From the NCBI RefSeq assembly GCF_006094435.1, contig NZ_CP034783.1, forward strand, positions 3,995,001-4,059,000: a stretch of DNA of 64,000 nt, given 5' to 3'. Below the pieces are notes generated by a model. The model saw nothing but the letters and a program-made list of their open reading frames with translations. It had not been told where the DNA came from and made no database searches. The position numbers were made by a program, and so were the translations under genes. Shown piece after piece: positions 27,296 to 36,270 of this stretch; position 1 is the stretch's first letter; each line of letters starts with the position of its first letter. The stretch is from Pseudomonas sp. MPC6. Lineage in GTDB: Bacteria > Pseudomonadota > Gammaproteobacteria > Pseudomonadales > Pseudomonadaceae.

Positions 27296-28447
27296 CTAGA
27301 GGCGTTCGATGATCGTGACGTTGGCCTGGCCGCCGCCTTCGCACATCGTTTGCAGGCCATAACGGCCGCCGCTGCATTCCAGCTCGTTCAACAGCGTGGT
27401 CATCAGCCGGGCGCCCGTGGCGCCGAGCGGGTGGCCCAGGGCAATGGCGCCACCGTTGACGTTGGTGCGCGCCGGGTCGTAGTCCAGTTCCTTGGTCCAG
27501 GCCATGACCACCGAGGCAAACGCTTCGTTGATCTCTACCCGGTCGATATCGCTCATGCGCAGGCCGGTTTTTGCCAGGGCCCGGCGTGTCGCGGCGATTG
27601 GCGCGGTCAGGTGCCAGATCGGATCATCGCCCAACACCGTCAGGTGATGGATGCGCGCCCGTGGCGTCAAGTCGTAGCGCTTGAGCGCCGCCTCGGACAC
27701 CACCAGCAACGCCGCCGAGGCATCGCAGGTCTGGCTCGAAACAGCGGCAGTGATCGAGGGGTATTGCGGGTCCACCGGCTGCAGCTCGGCCATTTTTGCC
27801 AGGCTGGTCAAGCGCGGGGTTTCATCCGCGAACAGGCCGTTGCAAGCGACGATTTCCCGAGCGAAACGCCCGCTCTCGATGGCGGCCAGGGCGCGGCTAT
27901 GGCTTTGCAGGGCAAACGCTTCCATCTGCTCACGCGTGATGCCCCAATGATCGGCGATGCGCTGGGCGGCATAGAACTGGTTGACCGGCTGATTACCGAA
28001 ACGTGCGCGCCAGCCTTCGCTACCGGAAAACGGATCGGTAAAACCCAAGGGTTGTCCGGCGAGCATGGCCGAGGAAATCGGAATCCGGGTCATGGTTTGC
28101 ACCCCGCCCACGGCGATCACATCCTGGGTGCCGCTCATCACCGCCTGCGCCGCAAAATGCAGCGCCTGTTGCGACGACCCACACTGGCGATCGATCGTGG
28201 TGCCGGGCACATTCAGCGGCAACCCGGCGGCGAGCCAACTGGTACGGGCAATATCACCGGCCTGGGAGCCAATGGTGTCGACGCAACCGAAAATCACGTC
28301 GTCATAGTCTTCGCCCGGGATAGCGTTGCGTTCCACCAATGCCCTGAGCACATGAGCCCCCAGGTCTATGGCATGGACCTCGCTCAAGGCGCCTTTGCGC
28401 TTGCCGGTCGGGCTGCGCAGTGCATCAACAATATAGGCCTCTGGCAT
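27296..28447 (-). CDS. fadA6: Steroid ring-degrading thiolase FadA6
   Basis: A 383-residue thiolase. Active-site Cys is in [11 protein letters not shown] (about 89), with [29 protein letters not shown] and [18 protein letters not shown] at the C-terminus. These are the features of FadA6 in the KstR2 regulon of mycobacteria, which acts late in ring C/D degradation. It lies 3 bp after the paired acyl-CoA dehydrogenase gene at 28451 within a long operon of ipd genes, which supports the assignment. Confidence 0.85.
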   Translation of the reverse strand: MPEAYIVDALRSPTGKRKGALSEVHAIDLGAHVLRALVERNAIPGEDYDDVIFGCVDTIGSQAGDIARTSWLAAGLPLNVPGTTIDRQCGSSQQALHFAAQAVMSGTQDVIAVGGVQTMTRIPISSAMLAGQPLGFTDPFSGSEGWRARFGNQPVNQFYAAQRIADHWGITREQMEAFALQSHSRALAAIESGRFAREIVACNGLFADETPRLTSLAKMAELQPVDPQYPSITAAVSSQTCDASAALLVVSEAALKRYDLTPRARIHHLTVLGDDPIWHLTAPIAATRRALAKTGLRMSDIDRVEINEAFASVVMAWTKELDYDPARTNVNGGAIALGHPLGATGARLMTTLLNELECSGGRYGLQTMCEGGGQANVTIIERL

Positions 28448-28450
28448 GAC

Positions 28451-29509
28451 TCACTCCTCGAAAGTATGGCCCGGGCCCAGGCGGGCACCGTCGGCGAACA
28501 GGTAGTCGCTGACACGGGTTTTATGAAAGCCCCGATCACCCCAGGACGCATCGAGCGCCCAGGCACGTTTCATGAACATCTGCAGATCGACTTCCCAGGT
28601 GTAACCCATTGCGCCGTGCACCTGAATGCCCTTGCGCGCGGCGATCCAGCTTGCCTCGCAGCAGGCCAGGCGGGCCTGGGAAACCCAGACGCTGGCGTTG
28701 CTGTCGCCTTGCGCCAGGCCGTGGGCGGCGCGGTACAGCACGGGTTTGGCCTGTTCGATCTGCCGGGCGACATCGGCCAAATGATGCTTGACCGCCTGGA
28801 AGCTGCCGATGGGCTTGCCAAACTGCTTGCGCTGAGCGACGTAGTCCACCGACAAATCGAGCATGCGTTGCGCCAGCCCGAGCAATTGCCCGGCCACCGA
28901 CAAGGCGCCACGGTCGAGCAGTTGCGCTTGCAAGGCACGACCCGCCGCGCCGCTGGCCACACAGGTGGCCGGTGTCGGGTTCCAGGTCACCCGACCCAGG
29001 CGCCGCGACGCATCGATGCTCGTCCGGGGTTGCACATCCACCTGCGAACGCGGCACCACGTGAATGTCATCGCCATCGATGAGAATCAACACTTCTGCCA
29101 GTTGCGCATCGCCGACCAGCACGTTGACGGGGTGGTTGATGGCAAGGCGCAATGTGCCTTCGGCGATCCGTGGCAACAAGCTGCTGCGTGCCGGGTGATC
29201 AGTCGCCAGGCCGGCGAGCAAGCCGGTGGCGACATAGGCGGTGTCAGCCAGGGAATCGGGAATCGCGTAGTACCCCAGCTCCTGGGTCATCAGCGCCCAG
29301 GCCACATCGTCCATGCCCAGGCCACCCTCGGCTTCGGGGACCGACAAGGCGGTCAGGCCCTGGGCGGCGATCTTGTGACGCAGGTCCGGTGAGCGACCGA
29401 CATCGGTTTCCCAGATTTCCCGGAGCATCTCCGGGGCGGCTTCAGTCATCAGGAAACGACTGATGGCTTCGCGAAACGTCAGCTGGTCATCGGTAAAAGT
29501 GAAGTCCAT
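28451..29509 (-). CDS. Acyl-CoA dehydrogenase, small subunit of a heteromeric pair
   Basis: A 352-residue acyl-CoA dehydrogenase-fold protein shorter than usual. The FAD/ADP-binding C-terminal part is clear (YVAQRKQFGKPIGSFQAVKHH, then HGAMGYTWEVDLQMFMKRA), but it lacks the YxGTNEIQ element of its partner. Steroid degraders use alpha2beta2 dehydrogenases made of two unlike FadE chains; this gene and the next one upstream (29520) form such a pair. ATG 29509 with AAGGAA is preferred to the longer frame. Confidence 0.85.
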   Translation of the reverse strand: MDFTFTDDQLTFREAISRFLMTEAAPEMLREIWETDVGRSPDLRHKIAAQGLTALSVPEAEGGLGMDDVAWALMTQELGYYAIPDSLADTAYVATGLLAGLATDHPARSSLLPRIAEGTLRLAINHPVNVLVGDAQLAEVLILIDGDDIHVVPRSQVDVQPRTSIDASRRLGRVTWNPTPATCVASGAAGRALQAQLLDRGALSVAGQLLGLAQRMLDLSVDYVAQRKQFGKPIGSFQAVKHHLADVARQIEQAKPVLYRAAHGLAQGDSNASVWVSQARLACCEASWIAARKGIQVHGAMGYTWEVDLQMFMKRAWALDASWGDRGFHKTRVSDYLFADGARLGPGHTFEE

Positions 29510-29519
29510 GGCCCGTTCC

Positions 29520-30689
29520 TTATTTCGGCAAGCCGAGCATCCGCTCGGCAATGATATTGCGCTGGATTTCGTTGGTCCCGGCGTAGATCGGTCCGGCCTG
29601 GGCGAACAGGAAACCCTCCAGCCAGCCAGCAGTATCGGTATCGGTATCGGTATCGGCATCCGGCAGCAGCTCGGCGCCGGCGCCCAGAATGCGCATGGCG
29701 GTTTCGTGCATTTTCAGGTCGAGCTCCGACCAGATGATCTTGTTGATGCTCGACTCGGCACCGATCTGCTCACCCCGGCTGAGGCGCCCGACCGTGTGGT
29801 AGGCCGACAGGGCGTAGGCCTCGGCGCCCATCCAGGTCTCCAGCACCGCGTCACGCAGACCCGGATCGCGGTCGGCGCTGTCGCGGTTGGCCTTGTACAG
29901 TTCCACCAACTTGCGGGCGGTGTACTGGAAACGCGCCGGTGAACGCAGCAGCAACCCGCGTTCAAAACCGGCGGTGGCCATTGCCACATGCCAGCCCTGC
30001 CCTTCGGCACCGATGCGGTTGGCCACCGGCACGCGCACGTCGTCGAAAAACACTTCGGCAAAGGCGTCCTTGCCATTGAGTGCCTTGATCGGACGGATGC
30101 TCACGCCCGGCGCATTCAGTGGCACCATCACGAACGACAGGCCGTGGTGGCGCGAGGAGCCCGGTTCGCTGCGGAACAGGCCGAATAGCCAGTCGGCGAA
30201 GGTCGCTCGGGTCGACCAGGTTTTCTGGCCGTTGATCACGTAATGATCGCCGTCGAGCGTGGCCTTGCTGGTGATCGCTGCCATGTCCGAACCGGCATTC
30301 GGTTCCGACCAGCCTTGCGCCCACATGTCGAGGCTGGCGGCCATGCGTGGCAGGAAGCGCTGCTTCTGTTCCGGGGTGCCAAACTCCATCAGGGTCGGCC
30401 CCAGCAACAACTGGCCGTTCTGGTTGACGCGCATCGGCGCCCCGGCACCGTAATACTCCTCTTCGAAGATCAGCCACTCGATCAGATCGCAACCGCGACC
30501 GCCCAGTTCGGCGGGCCACATCACCATCGACCAGCGGCTCTCGAACAGCTTCGCTTCCCAGGCGCGGTGCTGCTCAAAGCCTTCCCGGGTGTCGTAGCTG
30601 GCCAGCGGTTCGCGTGGAAGGTTGGCCGCCAGCCAGGCGCGTACTTCGGCGCGGAAGGCGTTTTGCTTGGGGGTATAAGTCAGTTCCAT
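29520..30689 (-). CDS. Acyl-CoA dehydrogenase, large subunit of a heteromeric pair
   Basis: A 389-residue acyl-CoA dehydrogenase with WSEPNAGSDMA (about 132-142), the GFERG region that carries the catalytic Glu in this subgroup (about 245), and YAGTNEIQRNIIAERMLG at the C-terminus. It likely pairs with the 28451 product to desaturate a steroid ring-derived CoA ester. Odd feature: near residue 345 a hexanucleotide repeat (29633-29656) encodes a run of alternating Asp and Thr, an expansion not expected in the family. Confidence 0.88.
   Translation of the reverse strand: MELTYTPKQNAFRAEVRAWLAANLPREPLASYDTREGFEQHRAWEAKLFESRWSMVMWPAELGGRGCDLIEWLIFEEEYYGAGAPMRVNQNGQLLLGPTLMEFGTPEQKQRFLPRMAASLDMWAQGWSEPNAGSDMAAITSKATLDGDHYVINGQKTWSTRATFADWLFGLFRSEPGSSRHHGLSFVMVPLNAPGVSIRPIKALNGKDAFAEVFFDDVRVPVANRIGAEGQGWHVAMATAGFERGLLLRSPARFQYTARKLVELYKANRDSADRDPGLRDAVLETWMGAEAYALSAYHTVGRLSRGEQIGAESSINKIIWSELDLKMHETAMRILGAGAELLPDADTDTDTDTAGWLEGFLFAQAGPIYAGTNEIQRNIIAERMLGLPK
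29633..29656. repeat. Hexanucleotide tandem repeat inside an acyl-CoA dehydrogenase gene
   Basis: Four exact copies of TATCGG on the + strand, giving alternating Asp-Thr in the minus-strand protein just before the active-site C-terminal block. Unit length keeps the frame, so copy-number changes would alter loop length without breaking the gene. Confidence 0.85.
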
Positions 30690-30698
30690 GGCGTTCTC

Positions 30699-31451
30699 TC
30701 AGAACTTCGCGTCGCGTTTTTCGACGAAGGCCCGGCGCGTTTCCGCGGAGTCCGGGCTGCTGTAGGCCTGCATGGTGAAGCCCTGCTCCCAGCGGTATTT
30801 GTCTTCCAGGTTGCCGTCTTCGATGCCGTTCAAGGCTTCCTTGGCGATGCGGATCATGCCCGGGCTCTTCTCGGCGATTTTCGCCGCGATGCCCAGCGCG
30901 GTTTCGCGCAGTTGGTCCTTGCTGACGATGCGCTCGATAAAGCCGTATTGCAGGGCTTCGGGGGCGCCGATGCTGTCGCCGGTAAAGAACAGGTAACGGA
31001 CTTTTTGCACCGGGAACAGCCGTTGCAGATGCGCACCGCCGCCCATGGCGCCACGGTCGACTTCCGGCAGGGCGAAGGTCGCGCATTCGGAGGCGATGAC
31101 GATGTCCGCCGCCCCGGTGATGCCGATGCCGCCGCCCAGGACAAAACCATGCACCGCGACAATCACCGGCACCGGGTTGCGGTGCACGGCCTTGAACGTG
31201 GCGTAGTTACCGGCGTTGACCTCGACGATCCGCTCTGGATACTTGTCCAGCTCCTTGATGTCGACACCGGCGCAAAAGCCGCGACCATCGGCGCGGATCA
31301 CGATCACCCGCACCTCGGGATTGGCCCCGAGGGCTTCGATCTGTCGCGCCAGCGCCTGCCATTCCTGGCTGTCGAGGGCATTGACCGGAGGTTTGGCGAT
31401 CACCAGTTCAGCGATCCCCTGATTGAGTTGTGTCGTAAATGCCTGGTTCAC
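30699..31451 (-). CDS. echA20: Ring-opening crotonase EchA20
   Basis: A 250-residue crotonase. Oxyanion motifs are GRGFCAGVDIKEL and GGGIGITGAADI; PPVNALDSQEW near the N-terminus and ALNGIEDGN with RWEQGFT near the C-terminus follow EchA20, which hydrolytically opens the last steroid ring (ring D) of the CoA ester. The start is GTG 31451: it has GGAGA upstream and overlaps the ipdC stop as GTGA. Longer starts would lie inside ipdC. Located between the dehydrogenase pair and ipdC, as expected of the ipd group. Confidence 0.88.
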   Translation of the reverse strand: MNQAFTTQLNQGIAELVIAKPPVNALDSQEWQALARQIEALGANPEVRVIVIRADGRGFCAGVDIKELDKYPERIVEVNAGNYATFKAVHRNPVPVIVAVHGFVLGGGIGITGAADIVIASECATFALPEVDRGAMGGGAHLQRLFPVQKVRYLFFTGDSIGAPEALQYGFIERIVSKDQLRETALGIAAKIAEKSPGMIRIAKEALNGIEDGNLEDKYRWEQGFTMQAYSSPDSAETRRAFVEKRDAKF

Positions 31452-32560
31452 AGGGGTTCTCCAATACTGGCGGGATGGGTCGAAGGGTGGGTCTGGCTGC
31501 GGGCCAGGAGCGCGTCCAGACATTGCTGGGCCTCGCTGGCGATGCCTTCAATGACTTCACGGCAACTGAGCAATTCGCCGATGGCCGCCGCCACCTGGCC
31601 GCTGGGCAAGATGCCCTCGTCCGGGGCGCCATCGACCATCGAGCGCTGCAACAGCACCGGCTGGTTGGCGGCCATCACCACTTGCGACAGCTGCGAGGGG
31701 TCTTCACGCAACGCACGGATAAAGACCGAGGCCATGTGCCCCAGGCTCATGCCGGTCTGCTGCTTCCACTGCCAGGCGCTGCCCAGGGCAATGCGCAGGC
31801 GGCCGAACGGACCGGCCTTCTCCAGATGATTGATAAAACGGTTTTCGATCATGCGGTGGCGCATGCCATCCACCGCCGTGGTCACGCGCACCTGTTGCGG
31901 GTCGTTGACCTTCAGGTAACGCTCCAGGGTCGCGACCGGTGTCGGCGATTCGCGGGTCATGAGGAACCGCGTGCCCATGGCGATGCCAGCGCCCCCGGCG
32001 GCCAGCACCGAAGCCAGGCCACGACCGGTGGCATAACCGCCGGCGGCGATCACCGGCACCTTGACCGCGGCCAGTACCTGAGGCAACAGAATGGAACTGG
32101 GTACGCCGCCGGTATGACCGCCGCCCTCGCCGCCCTGGATGGTGATCAGGTCGGCGCCCAGTTCCACAGCCTTCAATGCATGTTTGAGTGCGCCCACGGT
32201 GGGAATGCACAACACCTTGGCCGCCTTGAAACGCGCAATGGTCTGTTTGTCCGGGCCGCGCCCGTAGCTGACGGCGCGCAGGCGGTACTGGATCGCCAGG
32301 TCGACGCACTGCGCGGCGTTGTCCTGGAACATATGAAAATTGAGCCCGAAGTTGCTGCCACCGGTGGCGTCGATCACCTTGCGGATTTCGCCTTCCAGCT
32401 CATCGGCCGCGATAGTCGCCCCGGCCAGGAAACCGAAGCCTCCGGCCTGGGTGGTGGCGATCACCAGGTTGGCATCGGCAACCCACCCCATGGCGGTTTG
32501 CACAATCGGGTAGCGGCAACCGAGGGCCTCGGTCAGTGGCGTATCCAGCCAGCGGTTCAT
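31448..32560 (-). CDS. ipdC: Flavin-dependent oxidoreductase IpdC
   Basis: A 370-residue nitronate-monooxygenase-like TIM-barrel flavoprotein: N-terminal LGCRYPIVQTAMGWVAD, then QGGEGGGHTGG (FMN phosphate region, about 150) and AAGGYATGRGLASVLAAGGAG. IpdC in steroid degraders acts on the HIP-derived CoA ester in ring C/D catabolism. It overlaps the crotonase genes on both sides by four bases (ATGA upstream, GTGA downstream), so translation is coupled. Position next to ipdA/ipdB supports the assignment. Confidence 0.87.
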   Translation of the reverse strand: MNRWLDTPLTEALGCRYPIVQTAMGWVADANLVIATTQAGGFGFLAGATIAADELEGEIRKVIDATGGSNFGLNFHMFQDNAAQCVDLAIQYRLRAVSYGRGPDKQTIARFKAAKVLCIPTVGALKHALKAVELGADLITIQGGEGGGHTGGVPSSILLPQVLAAVKVPVIAAGGYATGRGLASVLAAGGAGIAMGTRFLMTRESPTPVATLERYLKVNDPQQVRVTTAVDGMRHRMIENRFINHLEKAGPFGRLRIALGSAWQWKQQTGMSLGHMASVFIRALREDPSQLSQVVMAANQPVLLQRSMVDGAPDEGILPSGQVAAAIGELLSCREVIEGIASEAQQCLDALLARSQTHPSTHPASIGEPL

Positions 32561-33465
32561 TGGCTCTTGTCCTCTGCCTGCTTGTTGGCCCGGGCCATGC
32601 CCTTGGCATCGAAGCCGCCCAGTTTGTCGCCAGACAACAGCTCGTTATGGGCATGCGCAAACTGGTGCCAGGCGAACACCGCATCCATCGCCGTGCGCTT
32701 GCCTTGCAGGTCCTCGACGTGGTTGATCGCCTGTTTGGTCAGGGCCAGGCCCATGCGCGGCTGACGGGCGATGCCGGCGGCCAGGGCATAGGTGGCCTGC
32801 TCCAGTTCATCGCGGGGCACCATGCGGTTGACCATGCCAACCTGCCAGGCTCGGGTGGCGCTCATGCGGTCACCGGTGAAGAGGAATTCCTTGGCGATAC
32901 GCGGGTTCATTTCATAGGGATGGGCAAAATACTCCACCCCCGGAATGCCCATGCGCACCACCGGATCCTGGAAGAACGCGTCATCACTGGCGACGATCAG
33001 ATCGCAGACCCAGGCCAGCATCAGCCCGCCCGCCACGCATGCGCCCTGGACCATGGCGATGGTCGGCTTGGGCAGTTCACGCCAGCGCCGGCACATGCCC
33101 AGGTACACCTCCTGCTCGCGGGCATACAGCTGCTCGCCACCGGGCTTGTTGGTGTGGTCCCACCACAGGTGTGCACGCTCGAACGGCTTGTCGATATCGC
33201 GTCCAGGCGTGCCGATATCGTGGCCTGCCGAAAAATGTTTGCCGTTACCGCGCAGGACGATGACCTTGACGTTGTCGTCGTTCACCGCCTCGCGAAAGGC
33301 GGCGTCCAGCGCGTAGGTCATTTGCGAGTTTTGCGCGTTGTTGAAGGTCGGCCGGTTCAGCGTCAACGTGGCGATCCCCTCGGCCACGCTGTACAGCACC
33401 GGTGTGTCTGTTTCGTAGACGGCTTTGTCCTCGCGGACGACGAATTCACTCTCGCTGCTGTGCAT
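32557..33465 (-). CDS. Enoyl-CoA hydratase/crotonase of the ipd operon
   Basis: A 302-residue crotonase. The oxyanion motifs are KHFSAGHDIGTP (about 83-94) and VAGGLMLAWVCDLIVAS, with an unusually long loop WWDHTNKPGGEQLYAREQ between them. The ATG at 33465 has AGGA 8 nt upstream; a GTG two codons earlier is too close to it. Downstream it overlaps ipdC by ATGA. The substrate is probably a ring-derived enoyl-CoA ester; I cannot assign a specific mycobacterial counterpart. Confidence 0.82.
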   Translation of the reverse strand: MHSSESEFVVREDKAVYETDTPVLYSVAEGIATLTLNRPTFNNAQNSQMTYALDAAFREAVNDDNVKVIVLRGNGKHFSAGHDIGTPGRDIDKPFERAHLWWDHTNKPGGEQLYAREQEVYLGMCRRWRELPKPTIAMVQGACVAGGLMLAWVCDLIVASDDAFFQDPVVRMGIPGVEYFAHPYEMNPRIAKEFLFTGDRMSATRAWQVGMVNRMVPRDELEQATYALAAGIARQPRMGLALTKQAINHVEDLQGKRTAMDAVFAWHQFAHAHNELLSGDKLGGFDAKGMARANKQAEDKSQ

Positions 33466-33481
33466 GTTCACTGTCCTCGCC

Positions 33482-34279
33482 TCAGGCCGTACGGATGCCG
33501 GGCGGGTTGCCCTTGATCGCCGTGGCGCGGTAATCGTGGGGGTCGAGTCGGCGGATCAGGGCCAACTGCTCGCTGGTGGGGTGCACGGTCTCGTGCAACT
33601 GCGCCGACTTGAGCAACGGGAAGCCGGTGTTTTCCTGGACCTGCTCGAAACTCACGCCGGGGTGCAACGAGCGCACCTGCACCGCACGCTCCGGGCCATT
33701 GAAATCGAGGACGCACAGGTCGCTGACCACGCAATGGATGTCCATCAAGTCGCGACGCGCACCTTCGGGCCAGCGATCGGCCTTGAAGCCGACACCGGAG
33801 ACCATGTCCACTTCACCGCTGACGAACACCCGGCTGTTATGGCTGGGCACGAAGAACGAGTTGAGGTGGTTGATGCTGTTGCCCGGCAAGCCGCGCACGC
33901 CAAGAATCGCCGTCCTGGGCTTTTGATAGTCACCGACGCAAGACAGGTTGGTCTGGCCCCAGCGGTCGATCTGGGTCGGGCCGATCATCGCGTGGCGGCG
34001 TCCGCCCCACACGCATTCGAACACCCGTTCGAACGACATGTAACCCGAGTAACGCGGCACGTAGTCGCCACGCGGGCCCAACGGGATCGGCTCTTCGACC
34101 AGGAACGCTTCGCTGTCGGTCATCAACAGTTCAGGGCTGTGGGTCAGTTTGGCCAGGCTGGCACCCAGGCGCGGAATCACGCCAAGGCCCGAGGCAATCA
34201 CTTCACCATTGCCGCGCCAGGCTTCGGATGCGGCGACGATCATCAGTTCCGCGAGGGTAAAATCACAGGTTGCAGACAT
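33482..34279 (-). CDS. ipdB: CoA-transferase-fold ring hydrolase subunit IpdB
   Basis: A 265-residue class I CoA-transferase beta-like subunit (TLAELMIVAASEAWRGNGEV at the start, then ASGLGVIPRLGASLAKLTH). With IpdA it forms a hydrolase that opens ring C of the steroid CoA ester (COCHEA-CoA) by C-C cleavage, rather than transferring CoA. It follows ipdA by 12 bp and precedes the crotonase gene. Family and order agree with the ipdAB pair of actinobacteria and proteobacteria. Confidence 0.9.
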   Translation of the reverse strand: MSATCDFTLAELMIVAASEAWRGNGEVIASGLGVIPRLGASLAKLTHSPELLMTDSEAFLVEEPIPLGPRGDYVPRYSGYMSFERVFECVWGGRRHAMIGPTQIDRWGQTNLSCVGDYQKPRTAILGVRGLPGNSINHLNSFFVPSHNSRVFVSGEVDMVSGVGFKADRWPEGARRDLMDIHCVVSDLCVLDFNGPERAVQVRSLHPGVSFEQVQENTGFPLLKSAQLHETVHPTSEQLALIRRLDPHDYRATAIKGNPPGIRTA

Positions 34280-34291
34280 AGTGGCTAATCC

Positions 34292-35170
34292 TCAGAACAC
34301 GGGAAGGGGCAAGGCGCCCATGGAGTCGGCACCGCCGTTCTGTGCCTGATAGGCCTGCTCGCCACCGGCGATGTAGGTCTGCACATAGTCCTGCCAGCCG
34401 TTTTCCGCCTGGCTGCTGGCGACATAACCCTTGAGGTGCTTCATGTCCCAGCCATAGTCGGGGGCGCAGAGCGTCGGGTGCGCACCGAGGGGCGCATGCA
34501 CCACGCCTTTCACCAGGTAACGCTCGAAGGTGTTGAAACGGGCCATCTCGGCGCTCAGTTCCAGACGTTCTTCCAGGCGTTCGCACGAGACAAAGCACTG
34601 CTCGGCGGCACGGGCGAACAGGTGATCGAAATACGGGTCCGGCCCGGTCACCAGGCAGTTGCCCAGGCGGTCGGCGACGTTGACATGCACAAACGCAACG
34701 TCGAGATTGAGTGCCGGCATCGCCACCAGTACTTCGCCATCGGCGTAGGGCGACTGGACAGTCTTGAGTTGCGGGTTCAGGCGCGTCACATCGGTGGCCA
34801 GGCCGCAACGGGTCGGCAGAAACGGCAAGCGCATGCCAGCGGCGCGCAGGCCCCACTGGAACATGCCTTCGTCCAGTTCCATCAACTCCAGCTCGCCCGC
34901 TTCGCGAGCCTTGCGGTAGTAGGGTTCCAGCGGAATGGCGTCAAGGGTGGCGAAGCCGAACACCAGCTTCTTGACCTTGCCGGCTGCGCACAGCATGCCC
35001 ACTTCCGGACCGCCGTAGGCGACGACGGTCAGGTCCTTGACTGGCGAGCGCAGGATCTCGCGCACAATCGCCATCGGCTTGCGCCGTGGTCCCCAGCCGC
35101 CGAAACCGATGGTCATCCCATCGCGTAATTGAGCGACCGCATCGGCCGCTGTCAGTTGTTTATTCATCAT
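34292..35170 (-). CDS. ipdA: CoA-transferase-fold ring hydrolase subunit IpdA
   Basis: A 292-residue class I CoA-transferase alpha-like subunit, partner of IpdB in ring C opening. Typical features are the N-terminal DGMTIGFGGWGPRRKPMA (about 17-34) and VHVNVADRLGN in the middle. Three possible starts lie in tandem (GTG 35173, ATG 35170, ATG 35167); 35170 is chosen because it lies 6 nt from AAGGA. It is 9 bp behind hsaC in the same operon. Confidence 0.9.
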   Translation of the reverse strand: MMNKQLTAADAVAQLRDGMTIGFGGWGPRRKPMAIVREILRSPVKDLTVVAYGGPEVGMLCAAGKVKKLVFGFATLDAIPLEPYYRKAREAGELELMELDEGMFQWGLRAAGMRLPFLPTRCGLATDVTRLNPQLKTVQSPYADGEVLVAMPALNLDVAFVHVNVADRLGNCLVTGPDPYFDHLFARAAEQCFVSCERLEERLELSAEMARFNTFERYLVKGVVHAPLGAHPTLCAPDYGWDMKHLKGYVASSQAENGWQDYVQTYIAGGEQAYQAQNGGADSMGALPLPVF

Positions 35171-35179
35171 CACAATTCC

Positions 35180-36070
35180 TTACTGTTGGCCGACCGAAAA
35201 GTCGTGCCCCCAAATGCTCACGCGGGTGAACTCGAATGCCGAATGTTCGGCCCAGTCGACTTGCAATCCGCCAAAGCCGTATTCCAGATCGAAACCGGAT
35301 GGCGTCTTCATGTAGAAGCTGGTCATGCGGTCGTTGAGGTGCTGGCCGAGGGTTGCCGACAGGCTCACGTCATGGGCCAGCAAACGGTCATGGGCGCGCC
35401 CCACCTCGGTCATCGAATCCACCTCGACCATCACGTGCACGCAACCTGACGGCGACGGGTATTCGGCCAGTGCCAGGCTGTGATGGCGGGTGTTGTGGCA
35501 ATGCAGGAAGTGAATACGGATCGCCGGGGCCGACGGGTCGGGCCGGAAGTTGTAAATGTCCGAGAGTTCGAAACCCAGCACGTCCTTGGCGAACGCCAGC
35601 GTGGCATCGAAGTTCGGTGCCGGCAGCACGGTGTGCCCCAGGCCCATGTCACCGGTGATAAAACGCGGCACGCCCTGAGGCGAAACAAATGGCAGGCAAT
35701 CGGAGCGATGGCCCCAGCTCAATTCATGGTTGTTGCCCGACGGGTCGGTGAGTTTGACCAGCGCCTGAACGCCGCGCTGCTCGATCTCGGCGCCAGAGCC
35801 TGGCTGCCATTCGATACCGGCGGCGGTCAGATGCTCAAGTGCGGCCTGGAACGCCGATTCGCCGGCCAGCTCCCAGCCGGAAGCCAGGTACCGCGCCTCG
35901 CTGCCTTCGACGATCAGCATGCGGAACGGACGTTCGTCCATTTTTACGTACAGGCCACCGCCCGGCGCCGGACGTACCTGCATGCCCAGCACGTCCTCGG
36001 CATACCGTTGCCAGTGACTGAGGTTTTCGATCTGGGAGACGAAATAGCTCAAACCGCGAATGTCGATCAT
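35180..36070 (-). CDS. hsaC: Extradiol dioxygenase HsaC (3,4-DHSA dioxygenase)
   Basis: A 296-residue type I extradiol dioxygenase with two domains. Iron ligands are His146 (LGHTVLPAP), His212 (CVHVMVEV) and Glu263 (FDLEYGFGG). HsaC (TesB in Comamonas) cleaves the aromatised ring A of the 9,10-seco steroid catechol. ATG 36070 has GAGGAA upstream; the longer frame extends into the promoter. It heads a ten-gene operon with ipdA/B/C, crotonases, dehydrogenases, fadA6 and an SDR. Operator S6 lies 67 bp upstream. Confidence 0.93.
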   Translation of the reverse strand: MIDIRGLSYFVSQIENLSHWQRYAEDVLGMQVRPAPGGGLYVKMDERPFRMLIVEGSEARYLASGWELAGESAFQAALEHLTAAGIEWQPGSGAEIEQRGVQALVKLTDPSGNNHELSWGHRSDCLPFVSPQGVPRFITGDMGLGHTVLPAPNFDATLAFAKDVLGFELSDIYNFRPDPSAPAIRIHFLHCHNTRHHSLALAEYPSPSGCVHVMVEVDSMTEVGRAHDRLLAHDVSLSATLGQHLNDRMTSFYMKTPSGFDLEYGFGGLQVDWAEHSAFEFTRVSIWGHDFSVGQQ

Positions 36071-36136
36071 GCCTGGGTTCCTCGTTGGCTGATTCGGTGC
36101 ATGGCGAGCATTGTGCAAAGCGTCGGGGCCTGCTTC

Positions 36137-36153
36137 ATCGTCCATTGAGACTA
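36137..36153. promoter_or_regulatory. Putative steroid-regulon operator S6 (hsaC side)
   Basis: ATCGTCCATTGAGACTA, 67 bp upstream of the hsaC ATG. A -10-like CACAAT (minus strand, 36115-36110) follows after 21 nt. It lies in the 200-bp divergent region shared with S7. Confidence 0.65.
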
Positions 36154-36192
36154 AGCAGGACAACGGTTTCAGGGGCGGCGGCCGTAGGGTTC

Positions 36193-36209
36193 TAGTCCGT
36201 TTCGATGAT
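36193..36209. promoter_or_regulatory. Putative steroid-regulon operator S7 (acyl-CoA dehydrogenase side)
   Basis: TAGTCCGTTTCGATGAT on the + strand, i.e. the same motif facing the + strand gene. It ends 62 bp before the ATG at 36271, and TAGACT (36232-36237) follows after 22 nt. S6 and S7 thus serve the two divergent operons separately. Confidence 0.7.
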
Positions 36210-36270
36210 TCGGGGCAAACCGACGGCGCCCTAGACTCGCTCATCTATCCGCCTAGCAGAGACAACCCCC

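Noticed and set aside
27236..29392. 718-residue + strand ORF opposite fadA6 and an acyl-CoA dehydrogenase
   Set aside because: Antisense open frame typical of GC-rich DNA; it overlaps two clear genes, and its product is Gly/His/Arg-rich without a known domain.
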